Counted from the first letter of the stretch, positions 1 to 6,804 are shown. The stretch is 7,787 nucleotides of DNA from a bacterium (GCA_021800575.1 JAJYYW010000050.1:1-7787), one strand, 5' to 3'. The notes: generated by a model from the letters alone, not told the origin. Translations and numbers: made by a program.

Positions 1-547
1 CGGGCGAGACTGCGATGGCAGAGGGCGTGAATGTCAGTGTGGTAAACGCGGACGGTGTTATGACGCCGCCCACGGTGAATGACTCCAGGGAAGTTGTTGT
101 CCCGGATATACCCAGCACGTACAGCATCGAAGTCTGGGTGATCAGCCGTGTCTCGAGCGGATAGCCTCTCAGGGCGACGGTACACGTGGTCTGGTTCGTG
201 AGGAGGTCGATCGATTCGAGCAAGCCGGTTGATTGGGTGAATCCGGCAACATAGAGATAGCCATTGTTATACTCCAGTGCGCGGGGGTACAGGTCTAATT
301 TCAGGGCGTTCGCTGTACCGGCCGTTCCGGTAACCGGCAGGATGCTGTTCGTAGTTGTGCTTATCTCGGACACGGTACCGGTAAACATATTGGCTACAAA
401 CAGCGTTCTTGTCTGTAAGGGCGGCAGGTAACCGAGCGTCATGGCGTCCGGGTAGGCAAAGTTCCCCGGGGTCGATGAACTCGAGCCGCACGACGCCGCT
501 GCCACCAGCAGGAGCAAAAAGATCGTTGTGTGTGTTAGCCGTTTCAT
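1..547 (-). CDS. Lipoprotein beta-propeller (YVTN/YncE-like), 3' end outside window
   Basis: Partial gene: the start is inside the window and the end lies beyond the left edge; about 182 codons are visible with no stop. The ATG at 547-545 overlaps the stop of the preceding gene as ATGA, so translation is probably coupled; no Shine-Dalgarno is visible. The N-terminus is a lipoprotein signal (MKR, then a hydrophobic stretch TIFLLLLVAAAS, then Cys20), so the product should be lipid-anchored outside the inner membrane. After a Ser/Thr-rich linker come short beta-rich repeats typical of YVTN-type propellers, for example LFVANMFTGTVSEI near residues 49-62 and YLYVAGFTQSTGLLESIDL near 96-114. Related in design to the gene just upstream, so the two may be diverged paralogues. 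Ligand and role are unknown; propellers of this kind are mostly binding scaffolds. Lipoprotein nature is well supported, propeller fold moderately, function not at all. Confidence 0.75.
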   Translation of the reverse strand, partial: MKRLTHTTIFLLLLVAAASCGSSSSTPGNFAYPDAMTLGYLPPLQTRTLFVANMFTGTVSEISTTTNSILPVTGTAGTANALKLDLYPRALEYNNGYLYVAGFTQSTGLLESIDLLTNQTTCTVALRGYPLETRLITQTSMLYVLGISGTTTSLESFTVGGVITPSAFTTLTFTPSAIAVSP

Positions 548-1947
548 CTGAGTGTGCCGATGAGTGACAGGTTATTTACATCGATGGTGTCGAGGGTGTT
601 ATCATTGTAGTTTAAGACATAGAGATAGCGCTGGTCCTGCGACAATGCCATTGCAAAAGGACCGTTTCCGACACCGATAATACCGGTGACGGTTTCTGAA
701 TTCGTGTCAATCACGTAAATTTTTTGCGAGCCATAACATGCTACATACAGGGTGGCGCCATCGGGGCTCAGCAGCATTGCCTCCGGTAATTTCCCTACCT
801 TGATGTAGTTTTCGACTGCATTGTCAGCGGTGTCGATAACGATAACGCTGTCGAGTCCCACATAACTGACAAAGATTCTCTGCATATCCGGTGTCATCAC
901 GATACCTCTCGTGACCGGGGTTGCAGTGCCGATGCCTGAGCCGGGATAGTTTGGAATGTTGATGAGACCGGTTGATGCACTTGTATAGAACGTAAAATTA
1001 TCACCCGCGACATACGGCGAAAGAGGCGGGTAGATGGTAAAACCTATATACCCGTTGTCTGATGTATAGGGTATGCCGGTGCGTGCGCGCGTTCGCATCT
1101 CGCCCGATGCAGATCCCGTTACAATAAAATTATCGGTCGACGGCGTAAAGCTTACAGTCCAGAGTTCCGGTTGGGTCAGGCAGTTGTGCGTCTGCACCGA
1201 TGACATCGTAGCAGTGTTGCCCGGAATGACGGTGTTGAATACCGGGACAGATGCGGAACTCGGGAACATAGGATTGAATTCACAATGATTGTTTATCGAG
1301 ACCACCGATATGTTGTTGTCAACACCCCGCGTTACATAAGCGTACCGGTCCGGAGGTTGATTGTTGATAACGATCGGGAACGGTGTCACCACAGCGTTCA
1401 ACGGAGAAACCCCGCTGCCGTTGTTGGTGAGCGGTATCCGGTATAATTCCTTGTGCAGATCCGATGAGATGATGGACACGTCGTCCGAAACGATATCGCA
1501 GGCGAGCATCCATTGATCCCCGTTGACGGTGCCTGCTGGTGCAATGGAAACAGGACTCTGGTCGACCGGAATTGTTGCCGTAACGGTATCTGCGGCCGTA
1601 TCGAAGATCAGCACACTGTTGTTCTGCCGGTCCGTGATCCACAGGAGTCCGGTTGCCGGAGAAAAATAATCACCCGCCACCAGCGACAGGTCCGAGCCTT
1701 TGTACCGGAGAGGAATAACACCGCTGTAGGACGGCTGGCCGGGCGATGATAAGGAGATTTTCGAGATATAGCTGGAACAATACCGTGAGTCAATATTGCT
1801 GTTGATAATGTACAGCATATTGTTCGGCATCAGGTTGAGCGCAACCGGGCCGTCTAATGCATTCGCAGGCGGCGGCGTACATTTTGGTGTGTAGACGCAG
1901 CCCCCCGCGATCAATGCAAACGCAATTGAGAGGAGTACCCGTTTCAT
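544..1947 (-). CDS. Lipoprotein YVTN/YncE-like beta-propeller protein, 467 aa
   Basis: The chosen start is ATG 1947-1945, whose first base is the last base of the yidC stop (TGATG); a TTG one codon earlier is also open but needless. The signal peptide MKRVLLSIAFALIAGGC puts a lipidated Cys at residue 17. Clear YVTN-type blades lie at about 101-139 (LLWITDRQNNSVLIFDTAA) and in tandem at the C-terminus, about 357-397, 398-439 and 440-467, each with the pattern LYVa-NS-x-IyVIDT-x-V-GxGP. Residues about 240-345 break this pattern: that stretch has extra Cys and a GEMRTRARTGIPYTSDNGY section followed by GDNFTFYT, perhaps an inserted beta domain. Such proteins are typically exported binding scaffolds; the ligand is unknown. 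The position directly after yidC in an overlapping operon suggests co-expression with the insertion machinery, but no functional link is shown. The next gene starts inside its stop codon (ATGA). Confidence 0.85.
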   Translation of the reverse strand: MKRVLLSIAFALIAGGCVYTPKCTPPPANALDGPVALNLMPNNMLYIINSNIDSRYCSSYISKISLSSPGQPSYSGVIPLRYKGSDLSLVAGDYFSPATGLLWITDRQNNSVLIFDTAADTVTATIPVDQSPVSIAPAGTVNGDQWMLACDIVSDDVSIISSDLHKELYRIPLTNNGSGVSPLNAVVTPFPIVINNQPPDRYAYVTRGVDNNISVVSINNHCEFNPMFPSSASVPVFNTVIPGNTATMSSVQTHNCLTQPELWTVSFTPSTDNFIVTGSASGEMRTRARTGIPYTSDNGYIGFTIYPPLSPYVAGDNFTFYTSASTGLINIPNYPGSGIGTATPVTRGIVMTPDMQRIFVSYVGLDSVIVIDTADNAVENYIKVGKLPEAMLLSPDGATLYVACYGSQKIYVIDTNSETVTGIIGVGNGPFAMALSQDQRYLYVLNYNDNTLDTIDVNNLSLIGTLR

Positions 1948-3581
1948 CAATACTTCTTGAGGATGTAGTACTGCTGTCCTATGCTGAAGACATTATTCAC
2001 TGTCCAGTACAGGACAAGCCCTGCAGGGAAGCCCCAGAAAAGTACCGTCAGCATGATGGGCATAACCCACAGGAGAATTTTTGCCTGGGTCTGATCCCCG
2101 GTGGTGGGCATTAACATCTGCTGGAAAAACATCGTGACACCCATAACGAGGGGGAGTACATGGAGGCCAATCTGGAACCCCATCAGATGGAGCGTACCGA
2201 TACTGTCCGGTACGGCGAGATCCTTGATCCACCAGATAAACGGCGACTGCCTGAGTTCTATGGCCGACAGCAGTACCTCGTACAGTGCTATGAATATCGG
2301 GATCTGGAGCAGGATTGGCAGGCATCCGCCCAGGGGATTAATCTTGTACGTTCTGTACAGGTTTGTCATTTCCCGGTATTGCCGCTCCTTATCGTCCTTG
2401 TACTTCTCCTTGAGCTCGTTGATCTTGGGAGCAAGCTTCTGCATCTGACGCATCGATTTGAATCCGATCTGGCCCAGCGGAAACAGGATGATACGTATCA
2501 GGATGGTCAGGAGTACGATCGACCATCCGTAATTATGGACGAACTGGTCAATGAACCGCAGGACATAGAAGATTGGCTTGGCTATGATGTCCGACCAACC
2601 GAAATATATCGCCCGGTTGAGATTGTGTCCGGCAGCATTCAGTACGTTCATGTCCTTGGGACCCAGAAAGACAGTGTACGTTGTTGCAGATGTGTCCCCG
2701 GGCTTAACGGTCTTCGGGTTGTAGATATAGGTGAGCAGGAGCGGTATTAATCCGTGCTGTGTTGATTCAGTCCTTGTTGCATGGAGGTGTGCTGGTTCTG
2801 CTTCTCCAGGGATGACGGTCTGTATGAAATACCTGCTTTCGGTCCCAAACCACTGGATCAACCCATCGTATGATTTTGAAAGGTTAAGGGATTTTGCATC
2901 GATCGTGTCCCTGCTGTTGTTGATGAGCATGATGCCGTCAGCAATATCATACCGCGATCCAAGCTCTCCGGATAAGCCGCTCCAATTTATTCCCAGCCGT
3001 TCCGTGAGCGGTGTACCGGATACGTTGGTAAGTTCGATGCTGACGGTCGCCGTGTAGGAATTGCCGTAGAACGTGAGGATCTTTTTTAAAACAAGGGAAT
3101 GTGTCGTGTAAGAACAGACGATGGTTTTTGTTGCACGGGCAGAGGGAACTGTCACGGCGAGCGCGCTGCACGTATACGGTATGGTCGAGGGCATGGTAAA
3201 GCTCGATCCGTCAAAGCTTTCCCACATGGGGTAGACAACCCCCTTGATGTCGCCAATCAAGTCAACGGACGGACTGCCCGGGGCAAGCGCTGTTTTGTAG
3301 TCCTTCAGATCCCAATGCTTGATCGCAACGTTGCCCGGTGTCAGCACAGCAGCATAAAACGGGGCTTGTACATGAATCACCGCTTCTGGAAGGGTGTGCT
3401 GGTGCGTGGTGTAAAACGACTGGACGTTCTGCTCAATGCCCTGGCCGGTCTGCTGCTTCTGTTGCACGGCAGGCTGCTGCGGTGCAGATGTGGCTTTTTG
3501 CTGCTTGGGTGCGAAGAAATACTGGTAACCCACCAGCACAAGAAATGACAGTACGATTGCTACAAGAGTTCGCTTTTCCAT
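1947..3581 (-). CDS. yidC: Membrane protein insertase YidC
   Basis: YidC/Oxa1/Alb3-family insertase, 544 aa, close to the usual Gram-negative length. It inserts and folds inner-membrane proteins, alone or with SecYEG. The N-terminal transmembrane helix is at about 5-23 (LVAIVLSFLVLVGYQYFF), followed by a Gln/Pro/Ala-rich linker and a large periplasmic beta-sandwich domain (about 65-315) found only in Gram-negative-type YidC. The conserved five-helix core begins near 350. Arg363 in the stretch LIRIILFPL matches the hydrophilic-groove arginine of the family; a charged cytoplasmic hairpin (about 375-412) follows, then INPLGGCLPILLQIPIF (414-430) and the final helices ending VLYWTVNNVFSIGQQYY. 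There is no long basic tail. It starts 2 nt after the yidD stop and its own stop overlaps the next start, so it sits in the middle of a coupled operon. Assignment is secure. Confidence 0.97.
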   Translation of the reverse strand: MEKRTLVAIVLSFLVLVGYQYFFAPKQQKATSAPQQPAVQQKQQTGQGIEQNVQSFYTTHQHTLPEAVIHVQAPFYAAVLTPGNVAIKHWDLKDYKTALAPGSPSVDLIGDIKGVVYPMWESFDGSSFTMPSTIPYTCSALAVTVPSARATKTIVCSYTTHSLVLKKILTFYGNSYTATVSIELTNVSGTPLTERLGINWSGLSGELGSRYDIADGIMLINNSRDTIDAKSLNLSKSYDGLIQWFGTESRYFIQTVIPGEAEPAHLHATRTESTQHGLIPLLLTYIYNPKTVKPGDTSATTYTVFLGPKDMNVLNAAGHNLNRAIYFGWSDIIAKPIFYVLRFIDQFVHNYGWSIVLLTILIRIILFPLGQIGFKSMRQMQKLAPKINELKEKYKDDKERQYREMTNLYRTYKINPLGGCLPILLQIPIFIALYEVLLSAIELRQSPFIWWIKDLAVPDSIGTLHLMGFQIGLHVLPLVMGVTMFFQQMLMPTTGDQTQAKILLWVMPIMLTVLFWGFPAGLVLYWTVNNVFSIGQQYYILKKY

Positions 3582-3583
3582 AA

Positions 3584-3814
3584 TCAGGGTACAGGATCAT
3601 GTCCGCCGGCATGGAATGGATGACACTTGAGTATCCGCTTTGCCGACAAGAGACCGCCTTTAAAAATACCATACCTGTCGATGGCAGTGATAGAATACTC
3701 AGAACAGGTCGGCGTGAATCTGCAGGATGCCCCAAACATCGGTGATATGAGATAACGGTAGCCCTTTATCAGGAATATCGTTATCCGATCAAATATGACT
3801 CTTATTTTGTGCAT
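3584..3814 (-). CDS. yidD: Membrane protein insertion efficiency factor YidD
   Basis: Small 76-aa protein of the YidD (formerly DUF37) family, a membrane-associated factor that assists YidC-dependent insertion of inner-membrane proteins. All family hallmarks are visible: an N-terminal amphipathic/hydrophobic stretch ([13 protein letters not shown], about 13-25), the signature [10 protein letters not shown] (31-40), [19 protein letters not shown] (49-67) and the ending GGHDPVP. The ATG at 3814-3812 lies inside the end of rnpA (13-nt overlap in another frame) and is preceded by GGAAAAG, a plausible ribosome-binding site. The stop is 2 nt before the yidC ATG. Gene order rnpA-yidD-yidC is the conserved bacterial arrangement. 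Assignment is secure. Confidence 0.96.
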   Translation of the reverse strand: MHKIRVIFDRITIFLIKGYRYLISPMFGASCRFTPTCSEYSITAIDRYGIFKGGLLSAKRILKCHPFHAGGHDPVP

Positions 3815-4140
3815 AGTATCTTTTCCAACTCTTTCTCTACCTGCTGGTACGTCAGATTATCTATATTCCTTTTGGCTATAAAAACGTGGTCGACCGCTTG
3901 GAAACGGCCCTTGTTTAATCTAAAAAAAGTTCTTATCAGCCTTTTTATCCTGTTCCGCCGTACGGCATTACCCGCTTTCTTGCTCACGATTATCCCTATT
4001 CTTGGGAACGGCGATTGTTCACGCCGGATCAGCACGAAAAAATGCGCTGTCTCGGACTTATAGTTTTTTTTCTTGATTGATTCGAAATCAGCGGTCGATA
4101 CAATCTTTTCGGCGCTGTTCAGTCCCTGCGTTTTTAAAAT
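3802..4140 (-). CDS. rnpA: Ribonuclease P protein component, probable ATT start
   Basis: Protein subunit of RNase P, which with the catalytic RNA matures tRNA 5' ends. The family core is clear: [20 protein letters not shown] followed by [10 protein letters not shown], the basic RNR motif helix. The only ordinary start codon in the frame, a GTG at 4035-4033, would give 77 aa and remove the N-terminal helix and strand that form the leader-binding cleft. Reading upstream the same frame continues with typical RnpA sequence ([15 protein letters not shown], then [10 protein letters not shown]) back into rpmH with no ATG, GTG or TTG. The best full-length start is ATT 4140-4138, giving 112 aa, the normal family size, with GGCGGAAAACC just ahead as a weak ribosome-binding site. 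It would overlap the rpmH stop by 7 nt. Upstream CTG 4122-4120 is an alternative. Function is certain; the exact start is not. Confidence 0.85.
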   Translation of the reverse strand: MLKTQGLNSAEKIVSTADFESIKKKNYKSETAHFFVLIRREQSPFPRIGIIVSKKAGNAVRRNRIKRLIRTFFRLNKGRFQAVDHVFIAKRNIDNLTYQQVEKELEKILCTK

Positions 4141-4289
4141 GGTTTTCCGCCGATATCCACGGTCAGGCGCCGTCGTCCCTTGGCTCTCCTCCTGCTGAGA
4201 ACGGCTCTGCCGGACCTGGTTTCCATTCTTGATAAAAACCCGTGGGTCCGTGACCTCTTTGAATTATGTGGCTGGTATGTCCTTTTCAT
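4134..4289 (-). CDS. rpmH: 50S ribosomal protein L34
   Basis: A 51-codon gene. The product begins [20 protein letters not shown] and continues [20 protein letters not shown] before RLTV, an unmistakable match to bacterial L34, a small Arg/Lys-rich protein of the large ribosomal subunit bound to 23S rRNA. After the usual RLTV ending there is a short extra tail, DIGGKPF, making it several residues longer than the common 44-46 aa form; the tail codons run into the presumed rnpA start. The ATG at 4289-4287 is preceded by GGGAG (4300-4296) at good spacing. It is the first gene of the rpmH-rnpA-yidD-yidC operon and is divergent from the metallopeptidase gene; dnaA, often found upstream of rpmH, is absent here. 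Assignment is secure. Confidence 0.96.
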   Translation of the reverse strand: MKRTYQPHNSKRSRTHGFLSRMETRSGRAVLSRRRAKGRRRLTVDIGGKPF

Positions 4290-4325
4290 ATTTCTCTCCC
4301 GTCGTGATCAATAGCGATGTCTATC

Positions 4326-4354
4326 TGGTAACCACAGAGAAATAGTATTGTCAA
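4326..4354 (-). promoter_or_regulatory. Candidate sigma-70 promoter of the rpmH operon
   Basis: A perfect -35 box TTGACA lies at 4354-4349 on the minus strand. A 17-nt spacer leads to TTACCA (4331-4326), a poor -10 hexamer, but it is preceded by TGG in the extended -10 position. The predicted start would leave a leader of about 30 nt before the rpmH ATG. The -35 box and position are convincing; the weak -10 keeps confidence moderate. Confidence 0.45.
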
Positions 4355-4385
4355 GCAACAACAGCACATAGGTTGTTCTTGTTGC
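4355..4385. repeat. Inverted repeat in the divergent rpmH/metallopeptidase spacer
   Basis: GCAACAA at 4355-4361 is the inverse complement of TTGTTGC at 4379-4385, and inside it AACAAC (4357-4362) can instead pair with GTTGTT (4372-4377). It directly abuts the candidate rpmH -35 box, so it could be an operator or simply low-complexity sequence. The remainder of the spacer between 4290 and 4442 holds the rpmH leader and the ribosome-binding site of the plus-strand gene. Confidence 0.3.
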
Positions 4386-4442
4386 ATTTTTCCGGTTCTT
4401 CAACGATGCTTGTGCACAGAGGAGGGAGGTTACCGCGATACT

Positions 4443-5117
4443 ATGCTCCCGGTAAAAATAGATGTCATAATCCGGTCATCGAGAAGGACGTTATCGCTTG
4501 AAATTACGCAGAACGCAAAACTCGTTGTACGGGCGCCGCAGAGAATGCCCCTTCGCGCTATTGAGCAGTTTATTGTCAGGAAGCAGTCGTGGATAGCGGA
4601 TAAACAGAGATTCGTACGGGAACGATACGCAGGTGTCCGGCCAAAGGTGTTCGCTGATGGCGAACAGTTTCTCTATCTGGGAAACACCTATCGTCTTTAT
4701 ATCGTTCATGATAGTGAATTGCCCTTGCATTTTAATCATGCATTCTTCCTTTCAAAGGATTCCATTTCCCGTGCACGGGAGCTCTTTGTCGCATGGTACG
4801 AAGAGCAAGCTTCCGTGACGATCAGGAAGCGGGTAGACTGGTATGCCCCGCTGTTTGGATTGAAGTACAACACATTCAGTGTTACCCGGGCGCAACGGCT
4901 GTTTGGGTCCTGCAGTGCGCGGAATAACCTGCATTTTGCCTGGCGTCTCATCATGGCTCCTGTACCGGCTATCGACTATGTCGTGATTCACGAACTGGCG
5001 CATATCACAGAGAAAAACCATTCAAGAAGGTTCTGGACCATTGTCGAACGTATGTTGCCTGATTATGGACAGGGCATGCACTGGCTCAGAGACAACGGGC
5101 ACCTGCTCGTGATTTAA
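4443..5117 (+). CDS. YgjP-type (DUF45) zinc metallopeptidase-like protein
   Basis: A 224-aa protein of the YgjP-like/DUF45 metallopeptidase family (minigluzincin-like fold); cellular substrate unknown in most bacteria. The C-terminal catalytic part is clear: DYVVIHELAHITEKNHSRRFW gives HExxH zinc ligands His183 and His187 with catalytic Glu184, and His193 as probable third ligand, followed by the family ending PDYGQGMHWL. The family signature RWGSCS appears here as RLFGSCS (Phe154 instead of Trp). No signal peptide or transmembrane helix is seen, so it is probably cytoplasmic. Start: ATG 4443-4445 gives a normal N-terminus (MLPVKIDVIIRSSRRTLSLE); the strong purine tract GGAGGGAGGT (4421-4430) is 12 nt upstream, rather far. 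A TTG at 4410 would include the ribosome-binding site in the coding region and is less likely. Apparently monocistronic, divergent from rpmH and convergent with the cytochrome gene. Confidence 0.88.
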   Translation: MLPVKIDVIIRSSRRTLSLEITQNAKLVVRAPQRMPLRAIEQFIVRKQSWIADKQRFVRERYAGVRPKVFADGEQFLYLGNTYRLYIVHDSELPLHFNHAFFLSKDSISRARELFVAWYEEQASVTIRKRVDWYAPLFGLKYNTFSVTRAQRLFGSCSARNNLHFAWRLIMAPVPAIDYVVIHELAHITEKNHSRRFWTIVERMLPDYGQGMHWLRDNGHLLVI

Positions 5118-5224
5118 CGGGCTGAACTGCCCCTTTCGTGGACAGGCGCCCGTGTGGCCGGGTGGTACACAGGACGTTGACTGCGCTGACATTCTGCGCA
5201 GGATCTGCCTTCCCGATTCAGGGC

Positions 5225-5261
5225 AAAAAAAGGGTGTTCCGGGAAAACCCCGGAACACCCT
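5225..5261 (-). terminator. Intrinsic terminator of the multiheme cytochrome gene
   Basis: A 13-bp perfect stem (5231-5243 with 5249-5261) around a 5-nt loop is followed, on the minus strand, by a run of seven T (5231-5225, sharing one base with the stem). It starts 11 nt after the cytochrome stop codon. On the plus strand there is no T tract after the stem, so it should terminate mainly the cytochrome transcript. The rest of the spacer (5118-5224) holds only short weak hairpins, such as CTGCGC/GCGCAG at 5181-5201, and no gene that I can see. Confidence 0.9.
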
Positions 5262-5272
5262 GTCTGAACGCT

Positions 5273-6748
5273 CTATTGTGCTGCAGGCTTTGGTGCAGGT
5301 TCACCGGATTTCGTCTGAGCCGGTGACGCCTGCGTGAGCAGGTGCACAACCTTCTTAAAATTCTTCGACGCCTTATCGAGAAGGCTTGTGGCATAATCGA
5401 CATTGTGAATGCCCTTTGCGGCCTTGACGAACAGAACATTGTACGACGCGTCCTGGTACAGTTTCAACGCCTGCTTGTAGGCGGGATTGGATTTTGATGA
5501 AGCCTCGTTGATTATCCGCTTTGCCTCCAGATGTTGTGCGTGAGTATCAGCCATCATGGATTTAAGGTTCGACTTCCACATGGTGTAGACGTCTTTATAT
5601 TCTTTTCCGTGACAGGTCGTGCATCCGACAACGCCGCCGATGTAGGATTGTCCGTACAGCTTTGCATTGACACCGTGCTGCGTTGGAACCTTGTGACAGC
5701 CTATGCATTTCACATTGGCTTTGAACATGGGGCTTGCCGACCCCTTGACCCCGATGCCTCCGATGCCCATGTACATGTCTTCCTGGGCGGTATGCATGTT
5801 CTTGCTATGACAGAGCGTGCAATTGCTGGCATACTCGAGGGGCTTGATGGACGTTTCAAGACCATGCCGTATTTCAAGATGGCACAGAGTGCACGTGATC
5901 TTGTGCTTGGTCACATGCCACTCATGGATAAACGTTGTATCCGTGTAGTACGTGATCCTTGAAGGGATGTTGTGGCATGCATAGCACCGCTCTTTCGGTA
6001 CTTTGCCGGTGCCCTGCACGACATCGAGGTGGCAGTCTACGCATTTGATATTCGGATTGTGCTCAAAAAAGTCCAGGTGATTGAAGGACATACCGTTCAC
6101 CATAAATGTTTTCCGTGGTATCTGATGACACTGGAGGCAGTTGTTGACGTCTTTCGTGTTGGGTGCATTGGTGAGCTTTGAGAAATGGCAGAGAAAACAG
6201 GTCTCATACGTAACCTCGATGTGCCTTCCGACAACGATCTGGGAATGACAGCTCGTGCACCTGAGTTTAATGTCCTTGAGGTGTTCCATATGCGGGATAT
6301 GGTTGAAATTCACGCCCTTCGGTGTAACCACATTGCCCACCAGCAGCCGCGTGGAATGACACCCTATCCTCATACAGCTCGCATCCGGTATATCGGCAAA
6401 CGGCCTCGGGTCATACGTTTTTGTAAAATACCGCACCACCATGGAAAAATTCTGGATCTTGTGCCAGGCAGTGGTTTCAAGACTGTTGGTCGGCGGGTAA
6501 TGGCATTTCACGCAGGGGACGAAATTGTGAGCCGATTTGTGCCATGCATTATAGTACGGCACCATGATGTGACAACTTTTACAGAAGGTCGGACTTTCAC
6601 TGTATTCGACGAAACTGACAAACACCAGGAGGAATACGAATAGAAGTCCCGCGATCGCGGTAACGATCTTGTGGGACTTCATAAACTGTATCACACCTTT
6701 TTGTTTCTTTTCTTCTCGTGCATCGTTTTTTTTGTTTTCTTCTTCCAT
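5273..6748 (-). CDS. Membrane-anchored 12-haem cytochrome c (NapC/NirT-like N-terminus)
   Basis: A 491-aa multihaem c-type cytochrome. A charged cytoplasmic tail (1-26) precedes one transmembrane helix (about 28-48), followed by ESPTFCKSCHIMVPYYNAWH (51-70) and CVKCHYPP, the pattern of NapC/NirT/NrfH quinol-oxidising cytochromes. Haem sites: CXXCH at 56, 79, 164, 184, 204, 236, 255, 286, 310, 348 and 376, plus a CX4CH (CMRIGCH) at 125, twelve in all. Many extra His (for example NHIPHMEH, FNHLDFFEH, FIHEWHVTKH) can serve as distal ligands. The C-terminal 110 residues lack haem sites and look helical, with AKGIHNVDYATSLLDKA, then a Pro/Ala tail. Likely role: passing electrons from the quinol pool to periplasmic carriers, as proposed for ImcH- or CymA-type proteins; the partner is unknown. 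ATG 6748 has AGAGGAA at good distance. Monocistronic, with its own terminator and a candidate sigma-54 promoter. Confidence 0.9.
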   Translation of the reverse strand: MEEENKKNDAREEKKQKGVIQFMKSHKIVTAIAGLLFVFLLVFVSFVEYSESPTFCKSCHIMVPYYNAWHKSAHNFVPCVKCHYPPTNSLETTAWHKIQNFSMVVRYFTKTYDPRPFADIPDASCMRIGCHSTRLLVGNVVTPKGVNFNHIPHMEHLKDIKLRCTSCHSQIVVGRHIEVTYETCFLCHFSKLTNAPNTKDVNNCLQCHQIPRKTFMVNGMSFNHLDFFEHNPNIKCVDCHLDVVQGTGKVPKERCYACHNIPSRITYYTDTTFIHEWHVTKHKITCTLCHLEIRHGLETSIKPLEYASNCTLCHSKNMHTAQEDMYMGIGGIGVKGSASPMFKANVKCIGCHKVPTQHGVNAKLYGQSYIGGVVGCTTCHGKEYKDVYTMWKSNLKSMMADTHAQHLEAKRIINEASSKSNPAYKQALKLYQDASYNVLFVKAAKGIHNVDYATSLLDKASKNFKKVVHLLTQASPAQTKSGEPAPKPAAQ

Positions 6749-6804
6749 GATTCTTTCCTCTTATCTATGTATAAGGTTTAATTTTTAAAGAATAGCAGAA
6801 AAAA

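Noticed and set aside
2160..2750. Plus-strand open frame of 196 codons
   Set aside because: Lies wholly antisense to the highly conserved yidC core; its sequence has no recognisable domain, and codon pattern and conservation belong to YidC.
3099..3548. Plus-strand open frame of 149 codons
   Set aside because: Antisense to the periplasmic domain and N-terminus of yidC; repetitive Leu/Cys/Arg composition is what a reverse-frame reading of that region produces.
3802..4035. RnpA beginning at the GTG at 4035
   Set aside because: It would remove about 35 conserved N-terminal residues that remain in frame upstream, including FFVL and the STADFESI helix; kept only as a fallback.
4064..4071. Eight-T homopolymer (A8 on the coding strand) inside rnpA as a frameshift site
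   Set aside because: The RnpA-like sequence is in the same frame on both sides of the run, so no slip is needed.
4410..4442. TTG start for the metallopeptidase gene
   Set aside because: It would make the strong GGAGGGAGGT tract part of the coding region and add an unconserved N-terminus; ATG 4443 is better.
5121..5140. GGGC/GCCC hairpin just after the metallopeptidase stop as a terminator
   Set aside because: Only four pairs and a very short T stretch; too weak to call.
5140..5224. Possible tRNA or structured RNA in the convergent spacer
   Set aside because: No cloverleaf, no T-loop consensus and no acceptor pairing could be built on either strand.
5531..6643. Three plus-strand open frames of 69-152 codons
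   Set aside because: All are antisense to the 12-haem cytochrome, whose regularly spaced CXXCH motifs show which strand is coding.
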